Positions 16,956 through 25,304 of a stretch of DNA of 41,245 nt are shown one piece after another; position 1 is the stretch's first letter; the number at the start of each line of letters is the position of its first letter. The notes beneath the pieces were generated by a model that did not search any database, had not been told where the DNA came from, and worked only from the letters and a program-made list of their open reading frames with translations. The translations under genes and the position numbers were made by a program. Location of the stretch: positions 1-41,245 of the forward strand of contig JAEXTA010000198.1 of assembly GCA_023453665.1 (NCBI GenBank). Direction: 5' to 3'. The stretch comes from Bacteroidota bacterium (GTDB taxonomy: Bacteria; Bacteroidota; Ignavibacteria; Ignavibacteriales; Ignavibacteriaceae).

Positions 16956-17879
16956 ATGAAAATTTTAGTTACAGGGGGAGCCGGTTTCATCGCTTCCCAG
17001 ATAGCAGACGGTTATATAAATGAGGGACATGAAGTTTTCATATTAGATAATCTTATTACAGGATTTGAAAAAAATATTAACCCGAAGGCAAAATTTGTAA
17101 AAGCAGATATAAGGGATAAAAACCTTTCCGAATTATTTAATCGCGAAAAGTTTGATCTTATAAATCACCACGCAGCTCAGATGGATGTTAGAAGATCAGT
17201 TGCTGATCCTTCATTTGATGCTGACTGTAACATTATCGGAACAATTAATCTTTTACAAAACTGCATTGCAACCAGCGTTAAGAAAATAATTTTTGCATCA
17301 ACTGGCGGTGCAGTATATGGAGATCAATCATACTTCCCTGCCGATGAAAATCATCCCACAAATCCGCTTTCACCTTATGGGATTTCTAAACTTGCAGTGG
17401 AAAAATATATCTTCTTTTATCACGTTCAGTATGGCTTACAGTATAATATACTGCGATATGCAAATGTTTATGGTCCAAGACAAAATCCTTTTGGCGAAGC
17501 TGGTGTTGTTGCAATTTTTGTTTCCCGTTTATTAAAAAAAGAACAGCCAACTATTAACGGTACGGGTAAACAAACACGTGATTATGTTTTTGTTGGTGAT
17601 GTAGTAAAAGCAAATATAATTTCACTAAGCAATAAAAATAATTCTATTTATAATATCGGAACAGGAATTGAAACCGACGTAAATGAACTTTATTCAAAGA
17701 TCAACACTATTTCAGGTGCAAATTTTTCGGAGAAGCATGGACCTGCTGCACCAGGTGAACAAATGAGAAGTGTTATCAGCTCAGAAAAAATTTATAACGA
17801 ACTTAGCTGGCGTCCATCAATCAAAATTGAAGATGGACTTCAAAAAACTGTAGAATATTTTCGTACACAATTGAAATAG
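16956..17879 (+). CDS. NAD-dependent sugar-nucleotide epimerase/dehydratase (GalE-like)
   Basis: The 307-residue extended short-chain dehydrogenase has the Rossmann motif GGAGFIAS (7-14), Asp31 for NAD ribose, HHAAQ (71-75), Ser115-Thr116, and the catalytic pair Tyr141/Lys145 (YGISK). RYANVYGPRQ follows. It most resembles UDP-glucose or UDP-GlcNAc 4-epimerases. The precise sugar is not readable. The start abuts the nadD stop, and meaB follows 4 nt later, so the genes are in one transcription unit despite unrelated functions. Confidence 0.88.
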   Translation: MKILVTGGAGFIASQIADGYINEGHEVFILDNLITGFEKNINPKAKFVKADIRDKNLSELFNREKFDLINHHAAQMDVRRSVADPSFDADCNIIGTINLLQNCIATSVKKIIFASTGGAVYGDQSYFPADENHPTNPLSPYGISKLAVEKYIFFYHVQYGLQYNILRYANVYGPRQNPFGEAGVVAIFVSRLLKKEQPTINGTGKQTRDYVFVGDVVKANIISLSNKNNSIYNIGTGIETDVNELYSKINTISGANFSEKHGPAAPGEQMRSVISSEKIYNELSWRPSIKIEDGLQKTVEYFRTQLK

Positions 17880-17883
17880 AAAT

Positions 17884-18855
17884 GTGTCTGCTCAGGATCA
17901 AATGATTACTAATACTTTTATTGATAAACTTATTACAAGCGACCGTCGTACTGTTGCAAGAGCTATTACAGTAGTCGAAACTTCAAATCAAAAATCTGCT
18001 GAACTTTTAAAACTGGTATATCATAAAGTTGGTAATGCCTACAGAATTGGAATTACAGGTCCGCCTGGCGCAGGCAAAAGCACAATCACAAATCAGCTTA
18101 CAAAATTATATCGAAGTGAAAATAAAACTGTCGGGATAATTGCTGTTGATCCTACAAGTCCGTTTACTGGCGGCGCATTGCTTGGTGACCGTGTTCGTAT
18201 GTCGGAGATTGGTCAGGATCCCGGTGTGTTCATTAGAAGTATGGCAACACGCGGAAGCCTTGGCGGGCTAAGTAAAAAAGCAATTGATGCTGCAGATGTA
18301 CTTGATGCTGCCGGGTTCGACATAATTATTTTCGAAACAGTAGGCGTTGGTCAGTCCGAACTTGATATAGCAAATGCAGCAGATACAACCATTGTAGTAT
18401 TGGTACCCGAATCGGGTGATGCCGTTCAGGCAATGAAAGCAGGGTTGATGGAAATTGCTGACTTTTTTGTGGTTAACAAAAGTGACAGGCCATCGGCACA
18501 ACAGGCCGTAACAGCTTTAAAAACTATTTTGATGATGCGTGATCATGATGAAAAATCCTGGATGCCTGAAATAATTAAAGCGGTTGCATTGGAGAATAAA
18601 GGTATTGATGAAATCGCTTCAGAGATAAAACGTCATAACAAATATCTTAGTGACTCAGGAAAATTTCATTCTAAACGCGAAGAACGGGCCAGAACAAGAA
18701 TAAAAGAAATTGTTGAAGAAATAATTCGTGAAAAGTTGTGGCGTGAAGTTGGAGAAAATTCCTTAAATTCATCTTTAGAAAAAGTAGTTCTGGGAAATCT
18801 TTCCCCTTACCTTATAGCAGAAGAAATCGTCGATAATTTTAAAAACCATATTTAG
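17884..18855 (+). CDS. meaB: MeaB/ArgK-type GTPase, chaperone of methylmalonyl-CoA mutase
   Basis: The 323-residue G3E GTPase has P-loop GPPGAGKS (59-66), VDPTSPFTGGALLGDRVRM, the ETVGVGQSE switch region and the base-specificity motif NKSD. MeaB loads and protects the adenosylcobalamin cofactor of methylmalonyl-CoA mutase. No mutase gene lies in the window. The GTG at 17884 is used here. An ATG six codons later (17902) has AGGA a few bases upstream and may be the real start. Its placement before an acyl-CoA dehydrogenase and a carboxyltransferase fits branched-chain or propionate catabolism. Confidence 0.93.
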   Translation: MSAQDQMITNTFIDKLITSDRRTVARAITVVETSNQKSAELLKLVYHKVGNAYRIGITGPPGAGKSTITNQLTKLYRSENKTVGIIAVDPTSPFTGGALLGDRVRMSEIGQDPGVFIRSMATRGSLGGLSKKAIDAADVLDAAGFDIIIFETVGVGQSELDIANAADTTIVVLVPESGDAVQAMKAGLMEIADFFVVNKSDRPSAQQAVTALKTILMMRDHDEKSWMPEIIKAVALENKGIDEIASEIKRHNKYLSDSGKFHSKREERARTRIKEIVEEIIREKLWREVGENSLNSSLEKVVLGNLSPYLIAEEIVDNFKNHI

Positions 18856-18935
18856 TTCACCGTTTACTGTTCTATCTTCCTTCTGATTCTACTGAAGGAC
18901 AATTACTAATTATTTATAAACCGGAAAGGAATGTA

Positions 18936-20102
18936 ATGGAAATTACAGCAACTCAATTTATTTCCGAATTGACTGACAGCCAGTTGGAAATAAAAAATAC
19001 AATCCGTGACTTTGCAGAAGAACACATCAGACCATTTATAATGGAATACGATGAATCACAAAAATTCCCAATGGAAATCATGAAAAAACTTGGTGAACTG
19101 GGTTTTATGGGAATACTTGTACCTGAGGAATACGGCGGCGCCGGACTTGGTTATATGGAATATGCAATAATTGTTGAAGAGTTAGCAAAGGTTGATCCTT
19201 CGGTTTCACTATCTGTTGCAGCACACAACGGTTTATGCACAAATCATATTAATTTATTTGGCAGCGAAGAACAAAAGAAAAAATATCTCCCCGATCTTGC
19301 AAGCGGAAAGAAGATTGGCGCCTGGGGATTAACAGAATCATATTCCGGAAGTGATGCTGCAGGTTTAAAAAGTATAGCAGTAAAAGAGGGCGACAATTGG
19401 ATACTGAATGGAAGTAAACAATTTACCACTCATGGTACAGTTGGTGAAGTTGCGGTTATTATGGCTATAACAAATAAAGAAGCTAACAAGAAAGGTATTT
19501 CCGCATTCATTCTGGATAAGGGAATGCCGGGGTTTATCATAGGCAAAAAAGAAAATAAACTTGGAATGCGCGCAAGCGATACCACACAACTCGCATTTGA
19601 AAATTGTAAAGTACCTTCATCAAACCTTTGCGGTGAAGAAGGAATGGGATTTATAAACTCAATGAAAGTACTTGAAGGCGGAAGGATATCAATAGCTGCA
19701 TTAAGTGTTGGACTTGCTCAAGGCTGCCTTGATGCTTCAGTGAAATACTCAAAAGAGAGACAACAATTCGGTAAACATCTTGCTGACTTCCAGGCTATTC
19801 AGTTTAAGCTTGCGGAGATGTCAACCAATATTGAGGCAGCAAGATTACTTACACACCGCGCAGCGTGGATGAAGGACAATGGAATTCCAAACACCAAAGA
19901 AGCAGCCGAAGCTAAATTATTTGCGAGTGAAATTGCCGAGAAAGCAGCTAATGATGCCGTACAGATTTTCGGTGGATATGGCTTTATAAAAGAATATCCT
20001 GTTGAAAAATTTTACCGCGATGTAAAACTTTTGACAATAGGTGAAGGCACTTCAGAAATTCAAAGAATAGTAATTGCACGGGATTTATTGAAAGAATCTT
20101 GA
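18936..20102 (+). CDS. Acyl-CoA dehydrogenase (short/branched-chain type)
   Basis: The 388-residue flavoenzyme has the usual segments: VPEEYGGAGLGYMEY near the N-terminus, WGLTESYSGSD in the beta domain, YSKERQQFGK, QIFGGYGF, and the catalytic Glu370 in TIGEGTSEIQR. It oxidises acyl-CoA to 2-enoyl-CoA, passing electrons to ETF. The Glu position is that of butyryl-CoA-type enzymes, while isovaleryl-CoA dehydrogenase uses another helix. AAAGGA precedes the ATG at 18936. The neighbouring carboxyltransferase suggests a branched-chain acyl-CoA route, but the exact substrate is uncertain. Confidence 0.92.
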   Translation: MEITATQFISELTDSQLEIKNTIRDFAEEHIRPFIMEYDESQKFPMEIMKKLGELGFMGILVPEEYGGAGLGYMEYAIIVEELAKVDPSVSLSVAAHNGLCTNHINLFGSEEQKKKYLPDLASGKKIGAWGLTESYSGSDAAGLKSIAVKEGDNWILNGSKQFTTHGTVGEVAVIMAITNKEANKKGISAFILDKGMPGFIIGKKENKLGMRASDTTQLAFENCKVPSSNLCGEEGMGFINSMKVLEGGRISIAALSVGLAQGCLDASVKYSKERQQFGKHLADFQAIQFKLAEMSTNIEAARLLTHRAAWMKDNGIPNTKEAAEAKLFASEIAEKAANDAVQIFGGYGFIKEYPVEKFYRDVKLLTIGEGTSEIQRIVIARDLLKES

Positions 20103-20144
20103 TCTCTGTGTTTCTCTGTGCTTTTTCCGTGGTTCTCCGTGTAA
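20103..20144 (+). repeat. Degenerate 10-11-nt tandem repeat (TCTCYGTG type)
   Basis: Directly after the dehydrogenase stop are four imperfect units: TCTCTGTGTT, TCTCTGTGCT, TTTTCCGTGGT and TCTCCGTGTAA. The shared core is YCYGTG. The stretch stands out from the surrounding AT-rich spacer and lies between two genes of one pathway. Function is unknown. Confidence 0.6.
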
Positions 20145-20180
20145 GTATTTACATCTTTTTATAAAAATAAATTTATTAAT

Positions 20181-21836
20181 ATGAAAAAAGTTGGCTCAAT
20201 AAATCCTGAAACTGAAACCTTCCACAAAAGGGATGACTATCAAAAAGAACTCTGGCGCAAACTCTCTGCAGAAAAAGATAAAATAAAACTTGGCGGCGGA
20301 CAGAACGCAATAGACAAACATAAAGCAAAAGGTAAACTGACGGTAAGGGAAAGGATTAATTCATTAGTCGATAATCCTAAATCATTTTATGAGCTAAGTA
20401 CATTTGCAGCGCATGGAATGTATAGTGAATACGGCGGCGCTCCTTCATCCGGTACAGTTTATGGGATAGGAAAAATTCACAACAGACTTTGTGTTATCGT
20501 CGCCAATGATGCAACAGTAAAAGCCGGTGCGTGGTTTCCCATTACAGCTAAAAAAAATCTTCGTGCACAGGAAATCGCAATGGAGAATAATATTCCAATA
20601 ATATACCTTGTTGATAGTGCCGGAGTTTTCCTTCCACTTCAAGATGAAATTTTCCCTGACAAAGAACATTTTGGAAGAATCTTCTGCAATAATGCAAAAA
20701 TGTCCTCGATGGGAATTCCACAGATTGCGGCTATTATGGGACCTTGTGTAGCAGGAGGTGCTTACCTTCCGATAATGAGTGATGAAGCTTTAATTGTTGA
20801 AGGTGAAGGTTCTGTTTTTCTTGCTGGCTCACATTTAGTAAGAGCAGCAATTGGTGAAGTAATTGATAATGAATCTCTCGGTGGGGCAAAAGTTCAATCA
20901 AACATTTCCGGTGTTACGGATTACATCATGAAAAATGATGAAGAGTGTATAAAGCAGATAAGAAGTCTAGTTGAAAAATTCGGTTCAAATAATAAAGCTG
21001 GATTCGACAGAATGGAAAGTTTCCAACCGCTTCATTCACCAAAAGAGATTTACGGGATACTTCCTGAAGATACTTTAAAACAATACGATGCTTATGATTT
21101 GTTATCCCGCATCGTTGACAAATCTGAACTTGATGAATACAAAGCAGGCTACGGTAAAACCATAATAACTGCTTATGCAAGAATAGATGGATGGGCAGTA
21201 GGAATAGTAGCAAACCAGCGTTCAGTTGTTAAGACTGAGGAAGGCGAGATGCAGGTCGGCGGAGTTATTTATTCCGATTCGGCAGATAAGGCTGCACGAT
21301 TTATTATGAACTGCAATCAGAAAAAAATTCCATTAGTGTTTCTTCAGGATGTTACCGGCTTCATGGTAGGCAGTAAAGCAGAACAAGGCGGTATAATTAA
21401 AGATGGCGCAAAGATGGTTAATGCAGTTGCGAACTCAGTTGTACCGAAGATTACGATTATTGTTGGGAATAGTTTTGGTGCCGGCAATTACGCAATGTGC
21501 GGCAAGGCTTATGATCCAAGATTTATTTTCGCTTATCCTAATGCAAAAATTTCTGTTATGGGTGGTGCCCAGGCAAGTAGTGTGTTAATGGATATTAAAC
21601 TTAAGCAGGAAGAAAAAAGCGGACACAAATTCAGTGATGAAGAAAAAAAGAAACTGCTGAATGATATTCTTAAATCTTATGATGAAAAAAGTAACCCGGT
21701 TTATGCAGCTGCACGACTTTGGATTGATGAAATAATTGATCCTGCATTAACCCGTGAATGGATATCAATGTGCCTCGAAGTTGCGAATAATAATCCTGAA
21801 ATACCTAAGTTTAATCCGGGTGTAATTCAGACCTGA
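20181..21836 (+). CDS. Biotin-dependent acyl-CoA carboxylase, carboxyltransferase (beta) subunit
   Basis: The 551-residue protein is a crotonase-fold carboxyltransferase. The N-terminal half has GGAPSSGTVYG, NDATVKAGAWFP, LVDSAGVFLPLQ, HFGRIF and GPCVAGGAYLP. The C-terminal half has FLQDVTGFMVG, GAKMVNAVAN and NSFGAGNYAMCGKAYDPRF. The long form with QDEIFPDKEHFGRIF and GNYAMCG looks closer to methylcrotonoyl-CoA carboxylase beta than to propionyl-CoA carboxylase beta. The biotin carboxylase/BCCP subunit is not in the window. With the upstream dehydrogenase this suggests leucine degradation, with MeaB serving the propionate branch. The ATG at 20181 has no clear Shine-Dalgarno sequence. It ends 4 nt from the converging SGNH gene. 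Confidence 0.9.
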   Translation: MKKVGSINPETETFHKRDDYQKELWRKLSAEKDKIKLGGGQNAIDKHKAKGKLTVRERINSLVDNPKSFYELSTFAAHGMYSEYGGAPSSGTVYGIGKIHNRLCVIVANDATVKAGAWFPITAKKNLRAQEIAMENNIPIIYLVDSAGVFLPLQDEIFPDKEHFGRIFCNNAKMSSMGIPQIAAIMGPCVAGGAYLPIMSDEALIVEGEGSVFLAGSHLVRAAIGEVIDNESLGGAKVQSNISGVTDYIMKNDEECIKQIRSLVEKFGSNNKAGFDRMESFQPLHSPKEIYGILPEDTLKQYDAYDLLSRIVDKSELDEYKAGYGKTIITAYARIDGWAVGIVANQRSVVKTEEGEMQVGGVIYSDSADKAARFIMNCNQKKIPLVFLQDVTGFMVGSKAEQGGIIKDGAKMVNAVANSVVPKITIIVGNSFGAGNYAMCGKAYDPRFIFAYPNAKISVMGGAQASSVLMDIKLKQEEKSGHKFSDEEKKKLLNDILKSYDEKSNPVYAAARLWIDEIIDPALTREWISMCLEVANNNPEIPKFNPGVIQT

Positions 21837-21840
21837 TTGA

Positions 21841-22821
21841 TTAGTAAAGTATTTCGTTTAAAATGTAATTAGCAACTATTCTATGCCCTCTTTCAGAAAA
21901 GTGTATCCCGTCTCCATATAAATAATTGTCAGAAATATTTTCACCATTACCATCAAAAGCTTTGGCAATATCATAATATTCTACATTCTTAAATTGTAAA
22001 AATTCACTTAATAATTGTTGAGGTTTATTTCGTCCATGATAGTCGACCTCTCTTATTTGAAACTCATAAGGCATCATTAAAATCGTTAATTTAATTTTTT
22101 TAGATTTCACAAGATCTATTGTCTCGTCTAAATCTTTCAATCCCTTCCTTAATGTTCTATTATCACTTTTATAAAACTTTAGATCAAACAAATAATAGTC
22201 CTTTGCCCGATCAGTAAAAAGATTTTTGACAAATTGATATAAGTATGAGTTGTTCCTGAAAAATATCATCATTCTTCCGAAGAATGTTTCTTCGGTTGCT
22301 TGAGGAACATTCTGAATTATCTCGTTAGAATAAATATCATTAAGACACCAGCAAATTATTACTTCATTAATCTCATTCTGATTCCCTTCATCAACCAGGA
22401 TCTTCCGTACAATATTTTTATAATCATAAACAGAGTAACCTATTAAAGAGGGATTAATTATATGAGAACTTGTATCTGTGTTATTAACTATTCCACAAAA
22501 AGTTGAATCATTTTCAATTCCAATACCCATGCTTACTGAATCTCCAAGAAATAAAATTTTTCTTTTTGAATTACTGTTTCTATGATATTTCCAGGTCCTG
22601 TACGATGTGGTTGACTTGATAACACCCATACTTTTGCCCGATATATTTTTCCTTAGACCTTGTGAATCACGGTAAACACTCTCCTGAAGAAGTATCGATT
22701 CTGTTCCGGGTAACTTGATTTCCGGAATCAACAATCTTATAACAATCTCTGCCAGGATGAAAAGAAGGATCACAACTACACCATTAATGGCAACTAATTT
22801 TAATATTCTTTTTAATGTCAT
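21841..22821 (-). CDS. Membrane-anchored SGNH/GDSL-type hydrolase
   Basis: The 326-residue protein has one N-terminal membrane span (about 10-31) followed by a periplasmic SGNH-like domain. Block I is FLGDSVSMG with nucleophile Ser95. The Asn block reads CWCLNDIY, and the C-terminal DGIHFSERGH supplies Asp304 and His307. It is probably an esterase acting on acylated envelope carbohydrate or lipid, but the substrate is unknown. It is alone on its strand here: convergent with the carboxyltransferase (4-nt gap) and divergent from the next gene across 132 AT-rich nt. No sugar-polymer cluster is adjacent. Confidence 0.8.
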   Translation of the reverse strand: MTLKRILKLVAINGVVVILLFILAEIVIRLLIPEIKLPGTESILLQESVYRDSQGLRKNISGKSMGVIKSTTSYRTWKYHRNSNSKRKILFLGDSVSMGIGIENDSTFCGIVNNTDTSSHIINPSLIGYSVYDYKNIVRKILVDEGNQNEINEVIICWCLNDIYSNEIIQNVPQATEETFFGRMMIFFRNNSYLYQFVKNLFTDRAKDYYLFDLKFYKSDNRTLRKGLKDLDETIDLVKSKKIKLTILMMPYEFQIREVDYHGRNKPQQLLSEFLQFKNVEYYDIAKAFDGNGENISDNYLYGDGIHFSERGHRIVANYILNEILY

Positions 22822-22953
22822 CAGACAAGTTTTTATAGGTTTAACTAATTTTGAATTAAATATTCCTGAGTAAATATTAATTTTAAGTATAAAATGTTAT
22901 TATTTAATTGTTTTAAAATCGCTTTTTATCATTCCAATTGAAAATTTATTTCG

Positions 22954-23601
22954 ATGAATAAAGTCCGGCTCATTATATGCATTCTAATTTTTCTTGTATC
23001 TAATTTGAATTTATTCGCTCAGCAAAGTAAACTTTCAAGAACCGTAAATAACATTTCAGAATATATAGCTTCGTTTGATAAACGGTACGAAATATCCGAC
23101 CTTCAACTTGTTGATTCTATTTTTGTTTTTGCACTTAAACAGACGAACTATGATTCTCCGGAAGCTTTGTTAGCACTGGCATTTGCTTGCGTTCCCTACC
23201 GTGAGGTTCCTATTCATATTCCTTTAATCAATGTAATTATAAATTATCCCCTCATTTCTGCTGATGAAAAAACTTTTCTAAAAAAAAATGAAAAACTTCC
23301 CCGATACCTTTACTTTGATTCACCTCAAAACGAATATGGTGACAAAGATAAATGCGCGCATTTTTTCGGTTCAGCTTATTTGATGAACGGTTCAAGCATT
23401 TTTGACTTAGGAAATCTATTTGGTTATTTTGTAGAAGTTTTTGAAGCGGAATTTAAAGTACAATCATCAATCGATTTGCGCGATATGCAGACCAACAAAC
23501 TCGGACAAATTTTCGGTTCAATGTTAAAAGAAAACAATAAAATCCGTCCTTCACATATATTAATTCAACCAACACTTTTTTATATAAGACCAACACCATG
23601 A
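22954..23601 (+). CDS. Secreted protein resembling the YfiM/DUF2279 group
   Basis: The 215-residue protein begins with a signal peptide ending LFAQ (about 1-22), and no lipobox Cys follows. The mature part has DKDKCAHFFGSAYL and later GYFVEVFEAEF and DLRDMQTNKLGQIFG. The spaced pattern DKxxH, then E, then DxxxNxxG resembles the YfiM/DUF2279 family of small envelope proteins of unknown function. The match is by motif order only. Its stop overlaps the start of the sigma-54 regulator by four bases (ATGA), so the two are coupled. Confidence 0.6.
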   Translation: MNKVRLIICILIFLVSNLNLFAQQSKLSRTVNNISEYIASFDKRYEISDLQLVDSIFVFALKQTNYDSPEALLALAFACVPYREVPIHIPLINVIINYPLISADEKTFLKKNEKLPRYLYFDSPQNEYGDKDKCAHFFGSAYLMNGSSIFDLGNLFGYFVEVFEAEFKVQSSIDLRDMQTNKLGQIFGSMLKENNKIRPSHILIQPTLFYIRPTP

Positions 23602-24953
23602 ATTCAATCCTAATAATTGATGATGAACTTCAAATATGCGAAAGCATAAAAATGATTCTTGAGTACGAAGATTATAAAGTTGATTACTCTACAAGTGCTT
23701 TTGAAGGAGTTGAAAAAGCAAGTACAACCGACTTCTCTGCATTGCTGCTCGATATTCAGATGCCAGAAATGACCGGCTTTGAAGTACTGAACAAAGTTAA
23801 AGAAATTAAACCGACTCTATCTGTTATAATTATCTCAGCACATGCCAGCCTGGAGAATGCGATTAAAGCAACTCGTTTGGGGGCATTTGATTTTATTGAA
23901 AAACCAATCGACCGTGAAAAACTTTTAATCAGTATACGTAATGCGGTAGAACAATCTAATCTACTTAACGAAAATCGTGAGATAAAGAAATCACTTCATG
24001 GAGATAACAAAATCCTTGGCAAGAGTAAGGCGATACTGAACATACTTGAAATGGTTGATAAGGTCGCTCCACTTGATACAAGAGTTTTAATAACCGGTGA
24101 TAACGGAACTGGAAAAGAACTTGTTGCGAGAGCTATTCACAATAAAAGTGAAAGAAAATCAAAACCACTTATTGAAGTAAACTGTGCCGCTATCCCAAAT
24201 GAATTAATTGAATCGGAATTATTCGGACATGAAAAAGGTTCTTTCACCGGTGCAGTGCAGCAGCGTATTGGCAAATTTGAACTTGCAAATAAAGGAACGA
24301 TCTTTCTTGATGAAATCGGCGATATGAGTTTACAAGCGCAGGCAAAAGTGCTGCGCGCAATTGAAGATGGTAAAATTGAGAGAGTCGGCGGCGGTAAAAA
24401 AATTGAAGTCGACGTCAGGATTATTTCAGCAACAAATAAAAATCTCAAAGACGAAATCGAAAAAGGAAATTTCAGGGAAGACCTTTACCACAGATTGAAT
24501 GTTATCCCCATCCATATTCCACCTTTAAAAGAAAGAGTTGAGGATATTCCCATTCTTGTTGATCATTTTGCAAATGATATAGTTTCAAAACACAAAAAGC
24601 CTTCCGTTAAGTTTTCTGAAGATGCATTTAAGTTTTTGCAATCATTGCAATGGACTGGTAATGTCCGTGAACTGCGCAATGCGGTTGAACGAATAATCAT
24701 CATTGTAGGTAAGTCTGAAATAACAAGAAGAGATATAGAGTTTTTATATTCGACCAGCAAAAATTCAATCGGCGATTTGATTGATATCAACAACTCATTC
24801 CAGGAATTTAAAGAGAAAGCAGAAAAAGCTTTTATACTTAAACAGCTTGAAGCAAATAACTGGAACATTAGTAAGACTGCTGAAATACTTGATATTCAAA
24901 GAAGCCATCTTTATAACAAAATGAAAAAATATGACATTGAAAAAGGTGAATGA
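23598..24953 (+). CDS. NtrC-family sigma-54-dependent response regulator
   Basis: The 451-residue protein has a receiver domain (about 1-120, phosphoacceptor Asp52, with Ser80 and Lys102), a sigma-54 AAA+ domain (about 138-370) and a Fis-type helix-turn-helix at the C-terminus (NISKTAEILDIQRSHLYNKM). Walker A is GDNGTGKE (167-174), the sigma-54 contact loop is GSFTGA (214-219, a common variant of GAFTGA), and Walker B is GTIFLDEI (233-240). It should activate sigma-54 promoters after phosphorylation. No histidine kinase is adjacent, so it is an orphan here. Its gene overlaps the secreted-protein gene upstream and is followed by a HIT gene. Confidence 0.95.
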   Translation: MNSILIIDDELQICESIKMILEYEDYKVDYSTSAFEGVEKASTTDFSALLLDIQMPEMTGFEVLNKVKEIKPTLSVIIISAHASLENAIKATRLGAFDFIEKPIDREKLLISIRNAVEQSNLLNENREIKKSLHGDNKILGKSKAILNILEMVDKVAPLDTRVLITGDNGTGKELVARAIHNKSERKSKPLIEVNCAAIPNELIESELFGHEKGSFTGAVQQRIGKFELANKGTIFLDEIGDMSLQAQAKVLRAIEDGKIERVGGGKKIEVDVRIISATNKNLKDEIEKGNFREDLYHRLNVIPIHIPPLKERVEDIPILVDHFANDIVSKHKKPSVKFSEDAFKFLQSLQWTGNVRELRNAVERIIIIVGKSEITRRDIEFLYSTSKNSIGDLIDINNSFQEFKEKAEKAFILKQLEANNWNISKTAEILDIQRSHLYNKMKKYDIEKGE

Positions 24954-24954
24954 C

Positions 24955-25302
24955 ATGGGAGGAACTATTTTTTCAAAAATTATTCGAAAAGAAATTCCGG
25001 CATCAATTGTTTATGAATCAGATACCGTACTCGCTTTCAAGGATATAAATCAACAGGCACCGCATCATATACTTATTATTCCTAAAATTGAAATTCCCAA
25101 AGTGAGTGACATAAAAGGAAGCGAACATTCAGAATTACTTGGGGATTTGTTTGATGCTGCAAATAAAATTGCTTCAGACTTAGGAATTTCTGAAGAAGGA
25201 TTCAGGATTGTTATTAACTGTGGAAAGAATGGTGGACAGGATGTTTACCATTTACATTTGCATCTTCTTGGCGGCAGAAAAATGAATTGGCCTCCGGGTT
25301 GA
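24955..25302 (+). CDS. HIT-family nucleotide-binding protein (HINT-like)
   Basis: The 115-residue protein has IFSKIIRKEIPAS at the N-terminus and the histidine triad YHLHLHLLGG (H99, H101, H103) near the C-terminus, with the typical NWPPG end. HINT proteins hydrolyse aminoacyl- or lipid-linked nucleotide phosphoramidates. I place the start at the ATG at 24955, one nt after the upstream stop, with AAGGTG ahead of it. An in-frame ATG at 24931 would add eight residues not typical of the family. It ends 2 nt from the converging dinB gene. Confidence 0.93.
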   Translation: MGGTIFSKIIRKEIPASIVYESDTVLAFKDINQQAPHHILIIPKIEIPKVSDIKGSEHSELLGDLFDAANKIASDLGISEEGFRIVINCGKNGGQDVYHLHLHLLGGRKMNWPPG

Positions 25303-25304
25303 AA

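Noticed and set aside
20103..20144. CRISPR array
   Set aside because: Units are 10-11 nt, adjacent and imperfect, with no spacers and no cas genes in the window.
23598..24953. GSFTGA in place of GAFTGA as a sign of a sigma-54-independent regulator
   Set aside because: The Ala-to-Ser change at this position is a common variant in working activators. The other motifs are intact.
24931..24954. Longer HIT protein starting at 24931
   Set aside because: The extra residues (MTLKKVND) overlap the regulator gene and are not part of the family. The ATG at 24955 has a better Shine-Dalgarno sequence and a typical N-terminus.
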